Shown: positions 1-8,517, numbered from the stretch's first letter. The stretch: DNA of 10,422 bases from Actinomycetes bacterium (GCA_030425055.1 JAUHVN010000076.1:1-10422), one strand, 5' to 3'. Made by a program: numbers and translations. The notes: generated by a model from the letters alone, not told the origin.

Positions 1-15
1 TTGATCGCGTCCGGA

Positions 16-45
16 TTGGCGGCCTGCGCGAACGTCACGTAAACT
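16..45 (+). promoter_or_regulatory. Probable promoter of the tRNA-Ser gene
   Basis: A -35-like TTGGCG (16-21) and a -10-like TAAACT (40-45) are separated by 18 bases, placing transcription start near 51-52, just before the mature tRNA 5' end at 53. The -10 fits the TAnnnT pattern common in high-GC actinobacteria. The -35 is only a partial match, so this is an inference from position and sequence. Confidence 0.4.
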
Positions 46-52
46 CTTCCGC

Positions 53-143
53 GGTGACGTGTCCGAGCGGCCGAAGGTGCAACTCTCGAAAAGTTGTGTA
101 GGGTAACCCCCTACCGTGGGTTCAAATCCCACCGTCACCGCCA
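53..143 (+). tRNA. tRNA-Ser (anticodon CGA)
   Basis: The acceptor stem GGTGACG (53-59) pairs perfectly with CGTCACC (133-139), followed by discriminator G140 and an encoded CCA (141-143). The anticodon stem CAACT/AGTTG encloses the loop CTCGAAA, with anticodon CGA at 87-89, which reads UCG serine codons. A long variable arm (about 97-115, with complementary GTAGGG and CCCTAC) marks a class II tRNA, as expected for serine. The T-arm is GTGGG-TTCAAAT-CCCAC (116-132). All elements are intact, so the gene should be functional. tRNA 3' ends are common integration sites, but I see no convincing duplicated 3' end downstream. Confidence 0.97.
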
Positions 144-312
144 AAAATACCTGATCAGGGGCACTTTCTGAATTCCGTTCAACGAAATGGGAAAGAGTCC
201 GTTATCGGTCGGGCCTCACGATGCCCGAACAGCCGCGGATTTCCGGCTCTCCTGACGCTTCCGAGGGTGTTCGGCCGCGCGTCGTGACCGAGGTCGAGTT
301 GACCGATGAGGG

Positions 313-757
313 GTGTCCGAATCCGCCACCCGCAGCGATGAGGAGATCGACGGTGCCATCTACTCCGCCGACGATCTGATCATCACCGGCACGGGAGCAC
401 TGACCGTCACCGCCGAGTTCGCCGACGGGATCGTCGGCAAGGACGACCTGGCGATCGAGTCGGGCACGATCACCGTGACCAGCGCCGACGACGGGCATCC
501 GCGACAAGGACTCGCTGACCATCAGCGGCGGCACGATCACGATCGACGCGGCCGGCGACGGCATCAAGTCCAGCGACACCGATGCATTCGACAGCAAAGG
601 CGACCTCACCATCGCCGGCGGCACGATCGATGTCACCGCGCAGTCCGCATTCGACTTCGACGGAACGGGCACCCTCACCGGCGGCACCGTCATCGTCAAC
701 GGCGCGCAGATCACCACCCTCACCAACCAGATGATGGGCGGCGGCGATCGGCCCTGA
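313..757 (+). pseudogene. Frameshifted remnant of a carbohydrate-binding domain (DUF4353-like) beta-helix protein
   Basis: The translation from GTG 313 shows repeats of the type GTGALTVTA, ESGTITVTSADDG and SGGTITIDAAGDGIKS, each with Gly-Gly-Thr turns and alternating Thr/Val strands. This is the signature of the right-handed beta-helix 'carbohydrate-binding domain-containing protein' family (DUF4353), usually secreted proteins of several hundred residues. Reading frame 313 is coherent only to about codon 60. At 493-496 one extra G shifts the frame, and the homologous text (IRDKDSLTISGGT and onward) continues one frame over to a TGA at 755-757, ending in a TNQMMGGG-type tail. The signal peptide and most of the N-terminal part are missing, and an in-frame TGA (307-309) sits just upstream. 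The middle also looks shortened. I therefore read it as a decaying gene. A single sequencing error could explain the frameshift but not the missing N-terminus. Confidence 0.75.
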
Positions 758-792
758 CGGCACGCACCCTCGGACTCCGATCGGGTGAGTTC

Positions 793-833
793 GGCGAAGA
801 CCTCCGCGCAGGATGCTGCCGGAGGTCTTCGCC
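793..833 (+). terminator. Strong hairpin terminator behind the decayed gene
   Basis: A perfect 14-bp inverted repeat (793-806, GGCGAAGACCTCCG, and 820-833) encloses a 13-base segment that can form a further 4-bp GCAG/CTGC stem. There is no T-tract, as is usual for high-GC actinobacterial hairpin terminators. It lies 35 bases after the remnant's TGA and is probably that gene's original terminator, insulating glutamate dehydrogenase from tRNA/pseudogene read-through. Confidence 0.75.
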
Positions 834-978
834 ATCGCGATACTCCCGAAGCGCGCTGGGCGAGGGCGTCTGGTACCGCGGCGGCCACGATTGCGGGAGA
901 GGCGTCTGCGGCCGATAGCGTCGTGCAGGTGTGCATGCCGTCGAGGTGTGCTCATACATCTGGAACGGAGAACCACGC

Positions 979-2322
<1,344 letters not shown>

Positions 2323-2334
2323 CGCGGGGGCGCC

Positions 2335-2360
2335 ACGGGCTCCTCGGGCGAGGAGCCCGT
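2335..2360. terminator. Bidirectional hairpin terminator between convergent genes
   Basis: A perfect 11-bp stem, ACGGGCTCCTC (2335-2345) with GAGGAGCCCGT (2350-2360), closes a 4-base GGGC loop. It starts 13 bases after the gdhA stop and ends 9 bases before the stop of the minus-strand small gene, so it can end transcription from both sides. It lacks a T-run on the plus strand, as usual at this GC content. Confidence 0.8.
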
Positions 2361-2368
2361 TGCGTTCG

Positions 2369-2503
2369 TCAGCCGGACGCGCCCTTGCGTGGCTTGATGA
2401 ACGCCCGTGACTGCTGGCTCGCGCGCTTCTCGGCCCGCTTCTCCTTCAGCGTCGATTGAGCGACCTTCTTGCCGTCGCGCGCTCGCGGTGATCTGCCTGA
2501 CAT
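2369..2503 (-). CDS. Small very basic protein (44 aa), conserved hypothetical type
   Basis: The protein starts MSGRSPRARDGKK and ends SRAFIKPRKGASG. Lys and Arg make up about a third of it, with a central helix-prone stretch (LKEKRAEKRASQQ). It has no membrane segment or signal peptide. From memory, similar short lysine/arginine-rich proteins are widespread and uncharacterised in actinobacteria, and the charge would suit nucleic-acid or ribosome contact; that role is inference only. The ATG at 2503 is chosen because GGGGAAG lies about nine bases upstream and a near-consensus promoter (2545-2572) is placed correctly for it. A longer in-frame reading up to 2644 would run across that promoter, so I reject it. 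The gene converges on gdhA and shares its terminator. Confidence 0.75.
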   Translation of the reverse strand: MSGRSPRARDGKKVAQSTLKEKRAEKRASQQSRAFIKPRKGASG

Positions 2504-2544
2504 GGTGACTCGCTTCCCCTCAGTGGCTGGCGGTTGAATCCATG

Positions 2545-2572
2545 ACCATAGCCGTCTTCCACGGAAAGTCAA
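2545..2572 (-). promoter_or_regulatory. Sigma-70-type promoter for the small basic protein
   Basis: Read on the minus strand, TTGACT (2572-2567) and TATGGT (2550-2545) are separated by 16 bases. TTGACT is one base from the TTGACA consensus. Predicted transcription start near 2538 gives a leader of about 35 bases before the ATG at 2503. This is one of the best-looking promoters in the window. Its sequence, spacer included, resembles the divergent promoter at 2608-2635. Confidence 0.7.
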
Positions 2573-2607
2573 CTCGCTGCCTGCAGACGGTGGAAATATC
2601 CGCTGAC

Positions 2608-2635
2608 TTGCCTTTTTCTGGAACGGGGCTATGGT
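2608..2635 (+). promoter_or_regulatory. Sigma-70-type promoter for the 97-codon ORF
   Basis: TTGCCT (2608-2613) and TATGGT (2630-2635) lie 16 bases apart, giving a predicted start near 2642 and a leader of about 17 bases carrying the AGGAG at 2648-2652. It matches the divergent promoter at 2545-2572 at 21 of 28 positions, including TGGAA and GGC in the spacer. Confidence 0.65.
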
Positions 2636-2658
2636 GACTTGCACTTGAGGAGCACACC

Positions 2659-2952
2659 ATGATCATCGACACCACCGAGCCCGGGCCCGTGGCCGGGGCG
2701 CAGCGCGAGCTCGAACCTTCGGCCCTGCCGGCCCGGAGTGCCGCAGCGGCACACGTCAGCCGCCTGCCGGCGCGGATGCTCATGCGAGCGAACGGGCTGT
2801 TGCGCCCTCGTGCGAGAACCGGGGATCGGCATCGCCGGCTCGTCGACCGCCGGTCCGAGTTCCCCGGCTCCGCTGCCGCGGATGGCGCCCGCGATGCCGT
2901 GCCGGCGAACACCTTCCGCGGTGCCACCGCCCGCTTCGTTGCGTGGGGTTGA
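2659..2952 (+). CDS. Hypothetical small protein (97 aa), unrecognised
   Basis: I do not recognise a family. The start is well supported: AGGAG (2648-2652) lies six bases before ATG 2659, and a promoter is correctly placed at 2608-2635. The product starts MIIDTTEPGPVAG, has an Ala/Pro-rich, probably disordered N-terminal third, then an arginine-rich segment (about 34-70, with LLRPRARTGDRHRRLVDRR) that could form an amphipathic helix, and ends RFVAWG. It has no cysteine motif, signal peptide or clear membrane helix. The layout (disordered start, basic helix) is reminiscent of short uncharacterised proteins in Microbacteriaceae, but that is memory-based. The last third is compositionally weak, and at this GC content ORFs of this size arise by chance, so the 3' half could be decayed or shifted. 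It ends 107 bases before jetA with no obvious terminator, so read-through into the jet operon is possible. Confidence 0.5.
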   Translation: MIIDTTEPGPVAGAQRELEPSALPARSAAAAHVSRLPARMLMRANGLLRPRARTGDRHRRLVDRRSEFPGSAAADGARDAVPANTFRGATARFVAWG

Positions 2953-2988
2953 GCTGGGCCGTCATGCCGGCAGGGCATCCGCGTCGAC

Positions 2989-3057
2989 CCGCGTCGTCGG
3001 CCGGCTGATGTCCGCGTCGTCCCCCGGCGTATGTCCGTGCCGTCCCGCAGAATAGGT
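2989..3057 (+). repeat. Three degenerate 23-bp tandem repeats just upstream of jetA
   Basis: Units occupy 2989-3011, 3012-3034 and 3035-3057. Units 1 and 2 agree at 19 of 23 positions: both start CCGCGTCGTC, have CCGGC at positions 13-17 and end ATGT. Unit 3 (starts CCGTGCCGTC) agrees with unit 2 at 16 of 23. A further CCGCGTCG sits at 2979-2986, ten bases before unit 1. The array ends two bases before the jetA GTG and covers its probable -10, so a protein bound here would block jetA transcription. The period of 23 bp is a little over two helical turns. An operator function is inference; a neutral slippage array is the alternative. Confidence 0.6.
3048..3053 (+). promoter_or_regulatory. Probable -10 element of a leaderless jet operon transcript
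   Basis: CAGAAT differs by one base from the actinobacterial -10 form TAGAAT and ends six bases before GTG 3060, the right distance for transcription to begin at the start codon itself. No Shine-Dalgarno-like sequence precedes the GTG. Leaderless mRNAs are common in actinobacteria. I see no convincing -35. The element lies inside repeat unit 3. Confidence 0.4.
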
Positions 3058-3059
3058 GT

Positions 3060-4511
3060 GTGCCCGCCGTCGCCCAGGTCCTCGAGCTCGCCCAGCTCGC
3101 CGAGCGTGATTCCGCGTGGAAGCTCCTTCGGGCCGACAGCGCGCCGGTGGTCGCGGGTCTCCTCGGCGTTCACCTCGGCGGAGACGAACGGCGGATCGAC
3201 GCCGAGGAGCTGTACGAGCGGATCGACGCCGACCTCGAGCGGCTTCGCGCGCAGGGTCTCGCATTGCCGCTCACCGCGAAGGGATACTGCGCAGATTGGC
3301 GGTCGGCCGGCTTCCTGGTGCGGCGGCCGTCGACCGAGGCTCGCGGCGAGACGCTCGAGCTCTCGCCCGACGCGATCGCCGGTGTCCGGTTCCTCCAGGG
3401 TCGTGCCGCACCGCGGTCGAGCGTGACCGAGTCCCGGCTCGCGAGCCTTGCGGCGCAGGTGCGGCGCCTCGCGATCGACACCGATCCGGATGTGTCCGCG
3501 CGCATCGCGCTGCTCGAGGAGGAGATCGAGGGGATCGAGCGGCGGATCGAGGTCCTGCGATCGGGCGACGAGACCGCGATCGACGAGGACCGGGCGATCG
3601 AACGCGTTCGCGACGTGCTGGCGCAGGCCGCGGATGTGCCGGACGACTTCGCGCGGGTGCGCGCGGAGTTCGAGGCGCTGAACGCGTCGCTGCGGGCGAA
3701 GATCGTCGAGTCCGACGTCTCGCAGTCGGCGGTCGTCGACGAGGTTTTCCGCGGGATCGACCACATCTCCGACTCGGATGCCGGCCGCAGTTTCGCGGCG
3801 TTCGCGCAGTTGGTGCTCGATCCGGCGCTCGGCGCCGCGTTCGAGGCCGACATCCGCCGCATCCTCGATCGCGGGTTCGCGCGCGATCTCACTCCCGACG
3901 AGCGGCGCGCGCTGCGCTCGTTCCTGGCGACGCTCAAGGGGCGCAGCGCCGAGATCCACGACGTCATCACGCTGTTCGCCCGGGCGCTGCGCCGGTATGT
4001 GCAGTCGCAGGACTACCAGCGCGACCGGGTGCTGCGCGCGCTGCTGCGCGAGGCTCAGCACGCGGGGGTGGCGGCCGCGGCCCACACACGCCCGTGGCAT
4101 CCCACCTCTCTCACGCTGGATCTGTCCGCCGTTGCGCTGTCGAGCGTCGGTGCCGTCGATCTCCACGATCCCGCCGAGTTCGCCGCGACCGACGAGGTCG
4201 TCACGCAGACGGCATCGGTGGCGAGTCTGGAAGATCTGCGCAAGATCGCTCGCGAGACCGAGATCGACTTCGATGAGCTCACGCGCAACGTCAACGACGT
4301 GCTCGCCGAGGCGCCGTCGTGCACTGTCGCGGACGTCCTCGCCCGGTACCCCGCGACGCAGGGCGTCGGCAGTGTGATCGGGCTGCTGTCGATCGCCGCC
4401 GAGCAGGGCACCGTGGACGACGAGCCGGAGGCGCTCTCGTGGCGGGGCACCGACGGCGTCGCTCGCGCGGCACTCGTCGCCTCGCACCGATTCACGGGAG
4501 CGGTGACATGA
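3060..4511 (+). CDS. jetA: Wadjet anti-plasmid system protein JetA (DUF3375, kleisin-like)
   Basis: JetA is the kleisin-type subunit that bridges the JetC ATPase heads and recruits JetB, as MukF does in MukBEF. The 483-residue length matches DUF3375 proteins. The family's N-terminal signature SAWKLLRAD (18-26) followed by a winged-helix-like region (to about 110) is clear. Residues 120-210 are charged helices (for example LEEEIEGIERRIEVL) that probably form the neck-binding coiled coil. The middle (about 215-330) is all-helical, and the last part (about 421-478, beginning CTVADVLARYP) looks like the C-terminal winged helix that contacts the other JetC head. GTG 3060 is the first start in this frame and puts the DUF3375 signature at its normal distance. 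No Shine-Dalgarno is seen, consistent with a leaderless message. The stop overlaps the jetB ATG (ATGA, 4508-4511), so the two are translationally coupled. The gene is intact. It is first in the operon, so the 23-bp repeats ahead of it are the natural control point. Confidence 0.96.
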   Translation: MPAVAQVLELAQLAERDSAWKLLRADSAPVVAGLLGVHLGGDERRIDAEELYERIDADLERLRAQGLALPLTAKGYCADWRSAGFLVRRPSTEARGETLELSPDAIAGVRFLQGRAAPRSSVTESRLASLAAQVRRLAIDTDPDVSARIALLEEEIEGIERRIEVLRSGDETAIDEDRAIERVRDVLAQAADVPDDFARVRAEFEALNASLRAKIVESDVSQSAVVDEVFRGIDHISDSDAGRSFAAFAQLVLDPALGAAFEADIRRILDRGFARDLTPDERRALRSFLATLKGRSAEIHDVITLFARALRRYVQSQDYQRDRVLRALLREAQHAGVAAAAHTRPWHPTSLTLDLSAVALSSVGAVDLHDPAEFAATDEVVTQTASVASLEDLRKIARETEIDFDELTRNVNDVLAEAPSCTVADVLARYPATQGVGSVIGLLSIAAEQGTVDDEPEALSWRGTDGVARAALVASHRFTGAVT

Positions 4512-5167
4512 CCGAACCGACGACAGCGGATGCCGCGGCCGAGGAGGCCGCCGGCCTCTGGCGGGGCGATGCGGGCGAGCTTCCGGATCGCACGCGACGG
4601 GTGCTGCTGCGCCTGGTACGCGGTCCCTACCTCTCCGGCGCCCGGGAGGCGCAGCTGTGGGCCGTCCTGCTCACCGATGAAGGGGTCCTCCGTTCCCGAC
4701 TCGCCGACCTGTTCCTCGAACTGGTCATCGATCGCGACAACGAGTTCGCGTTCGTCCGCAACGCGCCCTCCGACGACGCTCCGAAGGCGGTGCGCTCCGA
4801 GGCACTGACCTTCCTCGACACCGCGATGCTGCTGGTGCTGCGCCAGACGCTGTTGAGCGAGGAGGGCCGCGGCCGTGTGATCGTCGGGCAGGCCGAAATC
4901 TTCGAGCAACTCGCCGTGTTCCGCACCCCCGACCGGGACGAGAAGGACTTCGCCAGCCGGGTCAACTCGTCGTGGAACAAGATGCAGAACAAGCTCCGCG
5001 TGCTGCACGCCGTCGGCGACGACCGTGCGGAGATATCGCCGGTGCTCCGCTTGCTCGTCGACGCCGACCAGATCCGCGCGATCACCGCCGAGTACCAGCG
5101 GATCGCCCGCCAGGGCGAGGGCGACATCGCCGCCTCATCGACGGATGCCGAGGACCAGAACGCATGA
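4508..5167 (+). CDS. jetB: Wadjet anti-plasmid system protein JetB (DUF4194, KITE/MukE-like)
   Basis: JetB is the small winged-helix (KITE-type) subunit that dimerises on JetA and helps hold DNA in the loop-extruding complex. The product is 219 residues, normal for DUF4194. Family landmarks run in order: an LW-containing helix (50-51), FLELVIDRDNEFAFVR (69-84), LTFLDTAMLLVLRQ (100-113), the RVNSSWNKMQ segment (141-150), and ISPVLRLLVDADQIRAITAEY (166-186) near the end. The tail after about 192 is acidic, polar and likely disordered. ATG 4508 overlaps the jetA stop by four bases, and the stop overlaps the jetC ATG in the same way (5164-5167). This fixes the start without needing a separate ribosome binding site. 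No truncation or frameshift is seen. Confidence 0.95.
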   Translation: MTEPTTADAAAEEAAGLWRGDAGELPDRTRRVLLRLVRGPYLSGAREAQLWAVLLTDEGVLRSRLADLFLELVIDRDNEFAFVRNAPSDDAPKAVRSEALTFLDTAMLLVLRQTLLSEEGRGRVIVGQAEIFEQLAVFRTPDRDEKDFASRVNSSWNKMQNKLRVLHAVGDDRAEISPVLRLLVDADQIRAITAEYQRIARQGEGDIAASSTDAEDQNA

Positions 5168-8100
5168 CCATGCTGAGCTTCCCCTCCGACGAGCCCGACG
5201 TCGATCCGGCCCAGCCCGGCCAATGGCGCCTCACTCAGATCGAGCTCGTCAACTGGGGAACGTTCTCCGGTCACGTCGCCGTCGACGTCGCACGCACGGG
5301 CCACCTGTTCACCGGCGCATCTGGATCGGGAAAGTCGTCGCTGCTCGACGCGATCGCAGCCGTGCTCACCCCCGACCGGTGGCTGCGTCTGAACGCGGCG
5401 GCACAAGACGGCACATCGCGGCAGAGCGACCGGACCACGATGAGCTACGTGCGCGGAGCCTGGAGCAAGGAAGCGGGCGAGAACGCCGATCGGGCCACCA
5501 CGACCTACCTCCGCCCGAAGGCCACGTGGAGCGGCATCCTGCTGCGCTACGAGAACCTTCGTGACGAGCCGGTCGTGCTGCTGCGCGTGTTCCACGCACC
5601 CGGCACGCGCACCGAGCCGACGGCGGTGAAGGATGCTCGGGTCTTCGCCCGCGGGCGCATCGAGCTTCTCGACATGAAGCCGCACGTCGAGGGCGGCATC
5701 GACGCGCGGCGCATGGCGAAGGCCTTCCCCGATGCGCTCATCACGACGGGCGGGCGCCACGCCCGATTCCATGAGCGGCTGCGCAGGCAGTTCGGCTTCC
5801 GCAGTGATGCGACCCTGCAGCTTCTCCACAAGACGCAGTCGGCGAAGAACCTCGGCACCCTCGACGCACTGTTCCGCGGATTCATGCTCGATCAGCCGGG
5901 TACCTTCTCCCGCGCCGAGACGGCGGTCGAGCAGTTCACCGAGCTCGACGCCGCACACACCCATGTGGTCGACCTGCGCAGGCAGGCTGAGGCGCTGCGC
6001 AAGGTCGATGAGGCGATCACCGCGTTCGACCGGGCCGGCTCCGAGATGGCGGCGATCTCCGATCTGCACGACGCGGTAGAGCCGTTCACCTCGGAGCTCA
6101 AGCTGCGGCTCGCGCGCGAGGCGGAAGGCCCTGCGCGCGCGGCCCTGGCGCGCGCCGAGAGCGCTCTGAGCGATGCCGCGCGGGAGCAACAGCTGTCGGC
6201 CGAGGCGCTGGAGAGCGCGAGAGCGCGGGTGCGAGACGAGGGCGGGGCGCGTGTCGAGCTTCTGCAGGAGCGGATCGACCGGGCCGAGCGTGACGAGAGG
6301 ATCGTGGAGCAGGACCGTGCCCAGCTCGCCGCGGAGCTGGCGCGCATCGGCGCACCGGTGCCCGAAGATGCGGCACAGTTCGCGGAGCTGCTCGCCGCTG
6401 CCGTCGCCGAGGCGGCGCGGGACATCCCTGTCGTACCGTACGAGGTGCGCGACGCCGCAAGTCAGACGCGCAAGGCGCTGGACGATATCACGAAGCAGAT
6501 CCAGTCCCTGCGGGATCACCGGAGCAACCTCGACGAGCGACTTCTGAGTGCGCGGACCTTTCTCGCGACCTCGGTCGGTGTGCCTGAGTCGGCGTTCCCG
6601 TTCGCCGCCGATCTGATCTCGGTCGCCGAGCAGCACTCCGCGTGGCGCGGAGCAGCAGAGCGCGTGCTCGCGCCCTTCGCGACGACTCTTCTCGTGCGCG
6701 ATGAGCACCTCGCCGCGGCCCGTAGTGCGGCCGAGTCCCGATCGCTCGGCGTCCGGCTGGTCATCGATGCGGTTCCGCACTCCGTCGACGAGCCGCGTCG
6801 ACCCAAGGCCGCGCGCTCCCTCGTGCATCGCCTCGTGGTGGAAGACGGGCCGTTCGCTGCATACGTGCGCAGGCGCCTGGCCACCGAGTTCGACTACGCG
6901 TGCGTCTCGCATCCCGACGAACTCGACGACGTCGATCGCGGCGTCACGATCGGCGGTCTCGTCAAGCGCAACGCGCGCAGGTACGAGAAGGACGACCGCC
7001 ACGACGTGGGCGACGCGACGCGGTGGATCCTCGGCGGCGACACCGAAGCGCGCCTCGACGCGCTGCTCGAGCGGCGTCGCGCGGCGGTGGCGGCGATGGA
7101 GGAGGCGGCCGCGAGGGATGCCGACGCGGACTCGGCCCGTCGCGACGCGGAGACGCGGCGCGACGTCTTCGCGCGGGTCTCGACCTACACGTGGGATCGG
7201 GTGGATGCCGCATCCGCCGCAGCGGTGACGACGGCCCGGATCGACGAGCTACGGCTGCTCACCGGCGAGTCGGGAACCCTCCGCGACGCGCAGGATGCCG
7301 CCGAGCGCGCGACGCAGCGGCATACCGACGCCGAGACGCAGCATCGGCACGCACTCGGACGCCACGCGGTCGCGGACGAGCACGTCCGGGCGGTCGCACT
7401 GCAGATCGCCGACCTGCAGTCCGGCCCGAGGGTCCCCGTCGACGCGCAGATCGCCGAGGCCCTCGACGGCCGGTTCCGTGCCGAGCGGCGCTCGGTGACC
7501 CTGGAGACGGTCGACGAGGTCGCACGAAGAGTGCAGTCGGCCCTGTCCAAGGAGAAGGATGCCGCGGCGGGACGCGCCGCCGACGCGGGAGAGCGCTTCG
7601 CGGGCCGTGCAGCGGAGTTCCGGCTCGGCTGGCCCGCGGCATCCGCTGAGCTCACCGCCGAGATCGGCGACCGCTACGCCTACCGGGAGCTTCGAGAGGG
7701 CATCCTCGCACGGGGTCTACCCGAGAAGGAGGCGGAGTTCCGCACGCTGCTGCGAGAACGATCGCAGGACGTCGTCGCCCATCTGCTCAGCGATCTCCGC
7801 GACGCTCCAGGGCTCATCCGGGAGCGGATCCTCCCCGTCAACGCGTCGCTGGGAAGGTCTGCGTTCGAGGGGAAAGACAGGTTCCTCGAGATCGATGTGA
7901 AGACGACGCGGACTCCCGAGGTCGACGAGTTCCTCACCGACCTGCGACGGATCGTCGAAGGAAACTGGGCCGACGAATCGGCCACCGGCGCCGAGCAGCG
8001 CTTCGCCGTGCTGCAGCGCGTGATCGGTCGGCTCGGGTCCAAGGACCGCGTCGACACGGACTGGCGCTCCCGAGTGCTCGACACGAGGCTCCACGTGAGC

Positions 8101-8517
8101 TTCCTCGCGCGTGAGAAGGATGCCGCCGGCCGCGTTGTGCGCGTTTACGACTCCGCCGAGGGCCTGTCGGGCGGGCAACGGCAGAAGCTCGTCATCTTCT
8201 GCCTCGCCGCGGCGCTGCGATACCAGCTCACCGAGGAGGAGGACGAGGTCCCGCGGTTCGGGTCGATCGTGCTCGACGAGGCGTTCGACAAGGCGGACAG
8301 CCGGTACACGCGCAACGCGATGGAGGTGTTCCGCGAGTTCGGGTTCCACATGATCCTCGCGACACCGCAGAAGCTGCTGCAGACGCTCGAACCCTACGTG
8401 GGCGCGATCACGTCGGTGTCGAACCCCCACCGCAACGCGTCGCTGTTGGCGAACGTCGTCTTCTCCGTCGATGAGGCATCGCCCGCGGCAGCACCGCATG
8501 CGGAGTCGCGGGCGTGA
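5164..8517 (+). CDS. jetC: Wadjet anti-plasmid system protein JetC (SMC/MukB-like ATPase)
   Basis: JetC is the motor: a dimeric SMC-family ATPase that extrudes DNA loops and, on small closed circles, brings the complex to a stall that triggers JetD. The 1,117-residue chain has Walker A GASGSGKSS at 51-59, a conserved SYVRGA element at 94-99, a first coiled coil (about 305-460), a hinge-like globular region (about 470-630, including the KDDR and RWILGG motifs typical of this MukB-related group), a second coiled coil (about 630-880), then the C-terminal head with signature LSGGQ (1001-1005), Walker B SIVLDE (1034-1039) and D-loop AFDKAD (1040-1045). All catalytic motifs are intact. The ATG at 5164 overlaps the jetB stop. 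A longer in-frame reading from 4972 would run through most of the 3' end of jetB and adds no family sequence. The chain ends in a short Ala-rich tail, and its TGA overlaps the jetD GTG. It is longest and most conserved in the head parts, as expected. Confidence 0.97.
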   Translation: MTMLSFPSDEPDVDPAQPGQWRLTQIELVNWGTFSGHVAVDVARTGHLFTGASGSGKSSLLDAIAAVLTPDRWLRLNAAAQDGTSRQSDRTTMSYVRGAWSKEAGENADRATTTYLRPKATWSGILLRYENLRDEPVVLLRVFHAPGTRTEPTAVKDARVFARGRIELLDMKPHVEGGIDARRMAKAFPDALITTGGRHARFHERLRRQFGFRSDATLQLLHKTQSAKNLGTLDALFRGFMLDQPGTFSRAETAVEQFTELDAAHTHVVDLRRQAEALRKVDEAITAFDRAGSEMAAISDLHDAVEPFTSELKLRLAREAEGPARAALARAESALSDAAREQQLSAEALESARARVRDEGGARVELLQERIDRAERDERIVEQDRAQLAAELARIGAPVPEDAAQFAELLAAAVAEAARDIPVVPYEVRDAASQTRKALDDITKQIQSLRDHRSNLDERLLSARTFLATSVGVPESAFPFAADLISVAEQHSAWRGAAERVLAPFATTLLVRDEHLAAARSAAESRSLGVRLVIDAVPHSVDEPRRPKAARSLVHRLVVEDGPFAAYVRRRLATEFDYACVSHPDELDDVDRGVTIGGLVKRNARRYEKDDRHDVGDATRWILGGDTEARLDALLERRRAAVAAMEEAAARDADADSARRDAETRRDVFARVSTYTWDRVDAASAAAVTTARIDELRLLTGESGTLRDAQDAAERATQRHTDAETQHRHALGRHAVADEHVRAVALQIADLQSGPRVPVDAQIAEALDGRFRAERRSVTLETVDEVARRVQSALSKEKDAAAGRAADAGERFAGRAAEFRLGWPAASAELTAEIGDRYAYRELREGILARGLPEKEAEFRTLLRERSQDVVAHLLSDLRDAPGLIRERILPVNASLGRSAFEGKDRFLEIDVKTTRTPEVDEFLTDLRRIVEGNWADESATGAEQRFAVLQRVIGRLGSKDRVDTDWRSRVLDTRLHVSFLAREKDAAGRVVRVYDSAEGLSGGQRQKLVIFCLAAALRYQLTEEEDEVPRFGSIVLDEAFDKADSRYTRNAMEVFREFGFHMILATPQKLLQTLEPYVGAITSVSNPHRNASLLANVVFSVDEASPAAAPHAESRA

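Noticed and set aside
150..159. CCTGATCAGG palindrome just after the tRNA
   Set aside because: Five-base arms with no loop and no T-run are too weak for a terminator. No repeated copy or known binding site supports a function.
131..414. Twelve-base ACCGTCACCGCC shared by the tRNA 3' end (131-142) and 403-414, as possible att sites
   Set aside because: The second copy is simply Thr-Val-Thr-Ala codons of the beta-helix gene. The match stops short of a normal att core and there is no integrase nearby.
202..936. Minus-strand open frame over the decayed gene and gdhA leader
   Set aside because: The plus strand carries recognisable beta-helix repeats and a hairpin terminator inside it. The minus translation is low-complexity.
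931..978. Upstream GTG start for glutamate dehydrogenase
   Set aside because: It has no ribosome binding site, and the 447-residue form from 979, with GGAG eight bases upstream, is the family's normal length.
2520..4487. Long minus-strand open frame opposite jetA (655 codons)
   Set aside because: It lies antisense to JetA, whose protein family and motifs are clear, and its translation is arginine/aspartate-rich without recognisable motifs. It is a typical GC-rich shadow frame.
4972..5163. N-terminal extension of JetC
   Set aside because: The extra 64 codons overlap most of the 3' end of jetB out of frame. The ATGA overlap at 5164 matches the coupling of the other jet genes, and family sequence begins after it.
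4627..7002. Long minus-strand open frame opposite jetB/jetC (791 codons)
   Set aside because: It is antisense to conserved JetB and JetC sequence with no plausible protein features. The same reasoning rejects the minus-strand frames at 1003-2205, 7717-8499 and 8408-9592.
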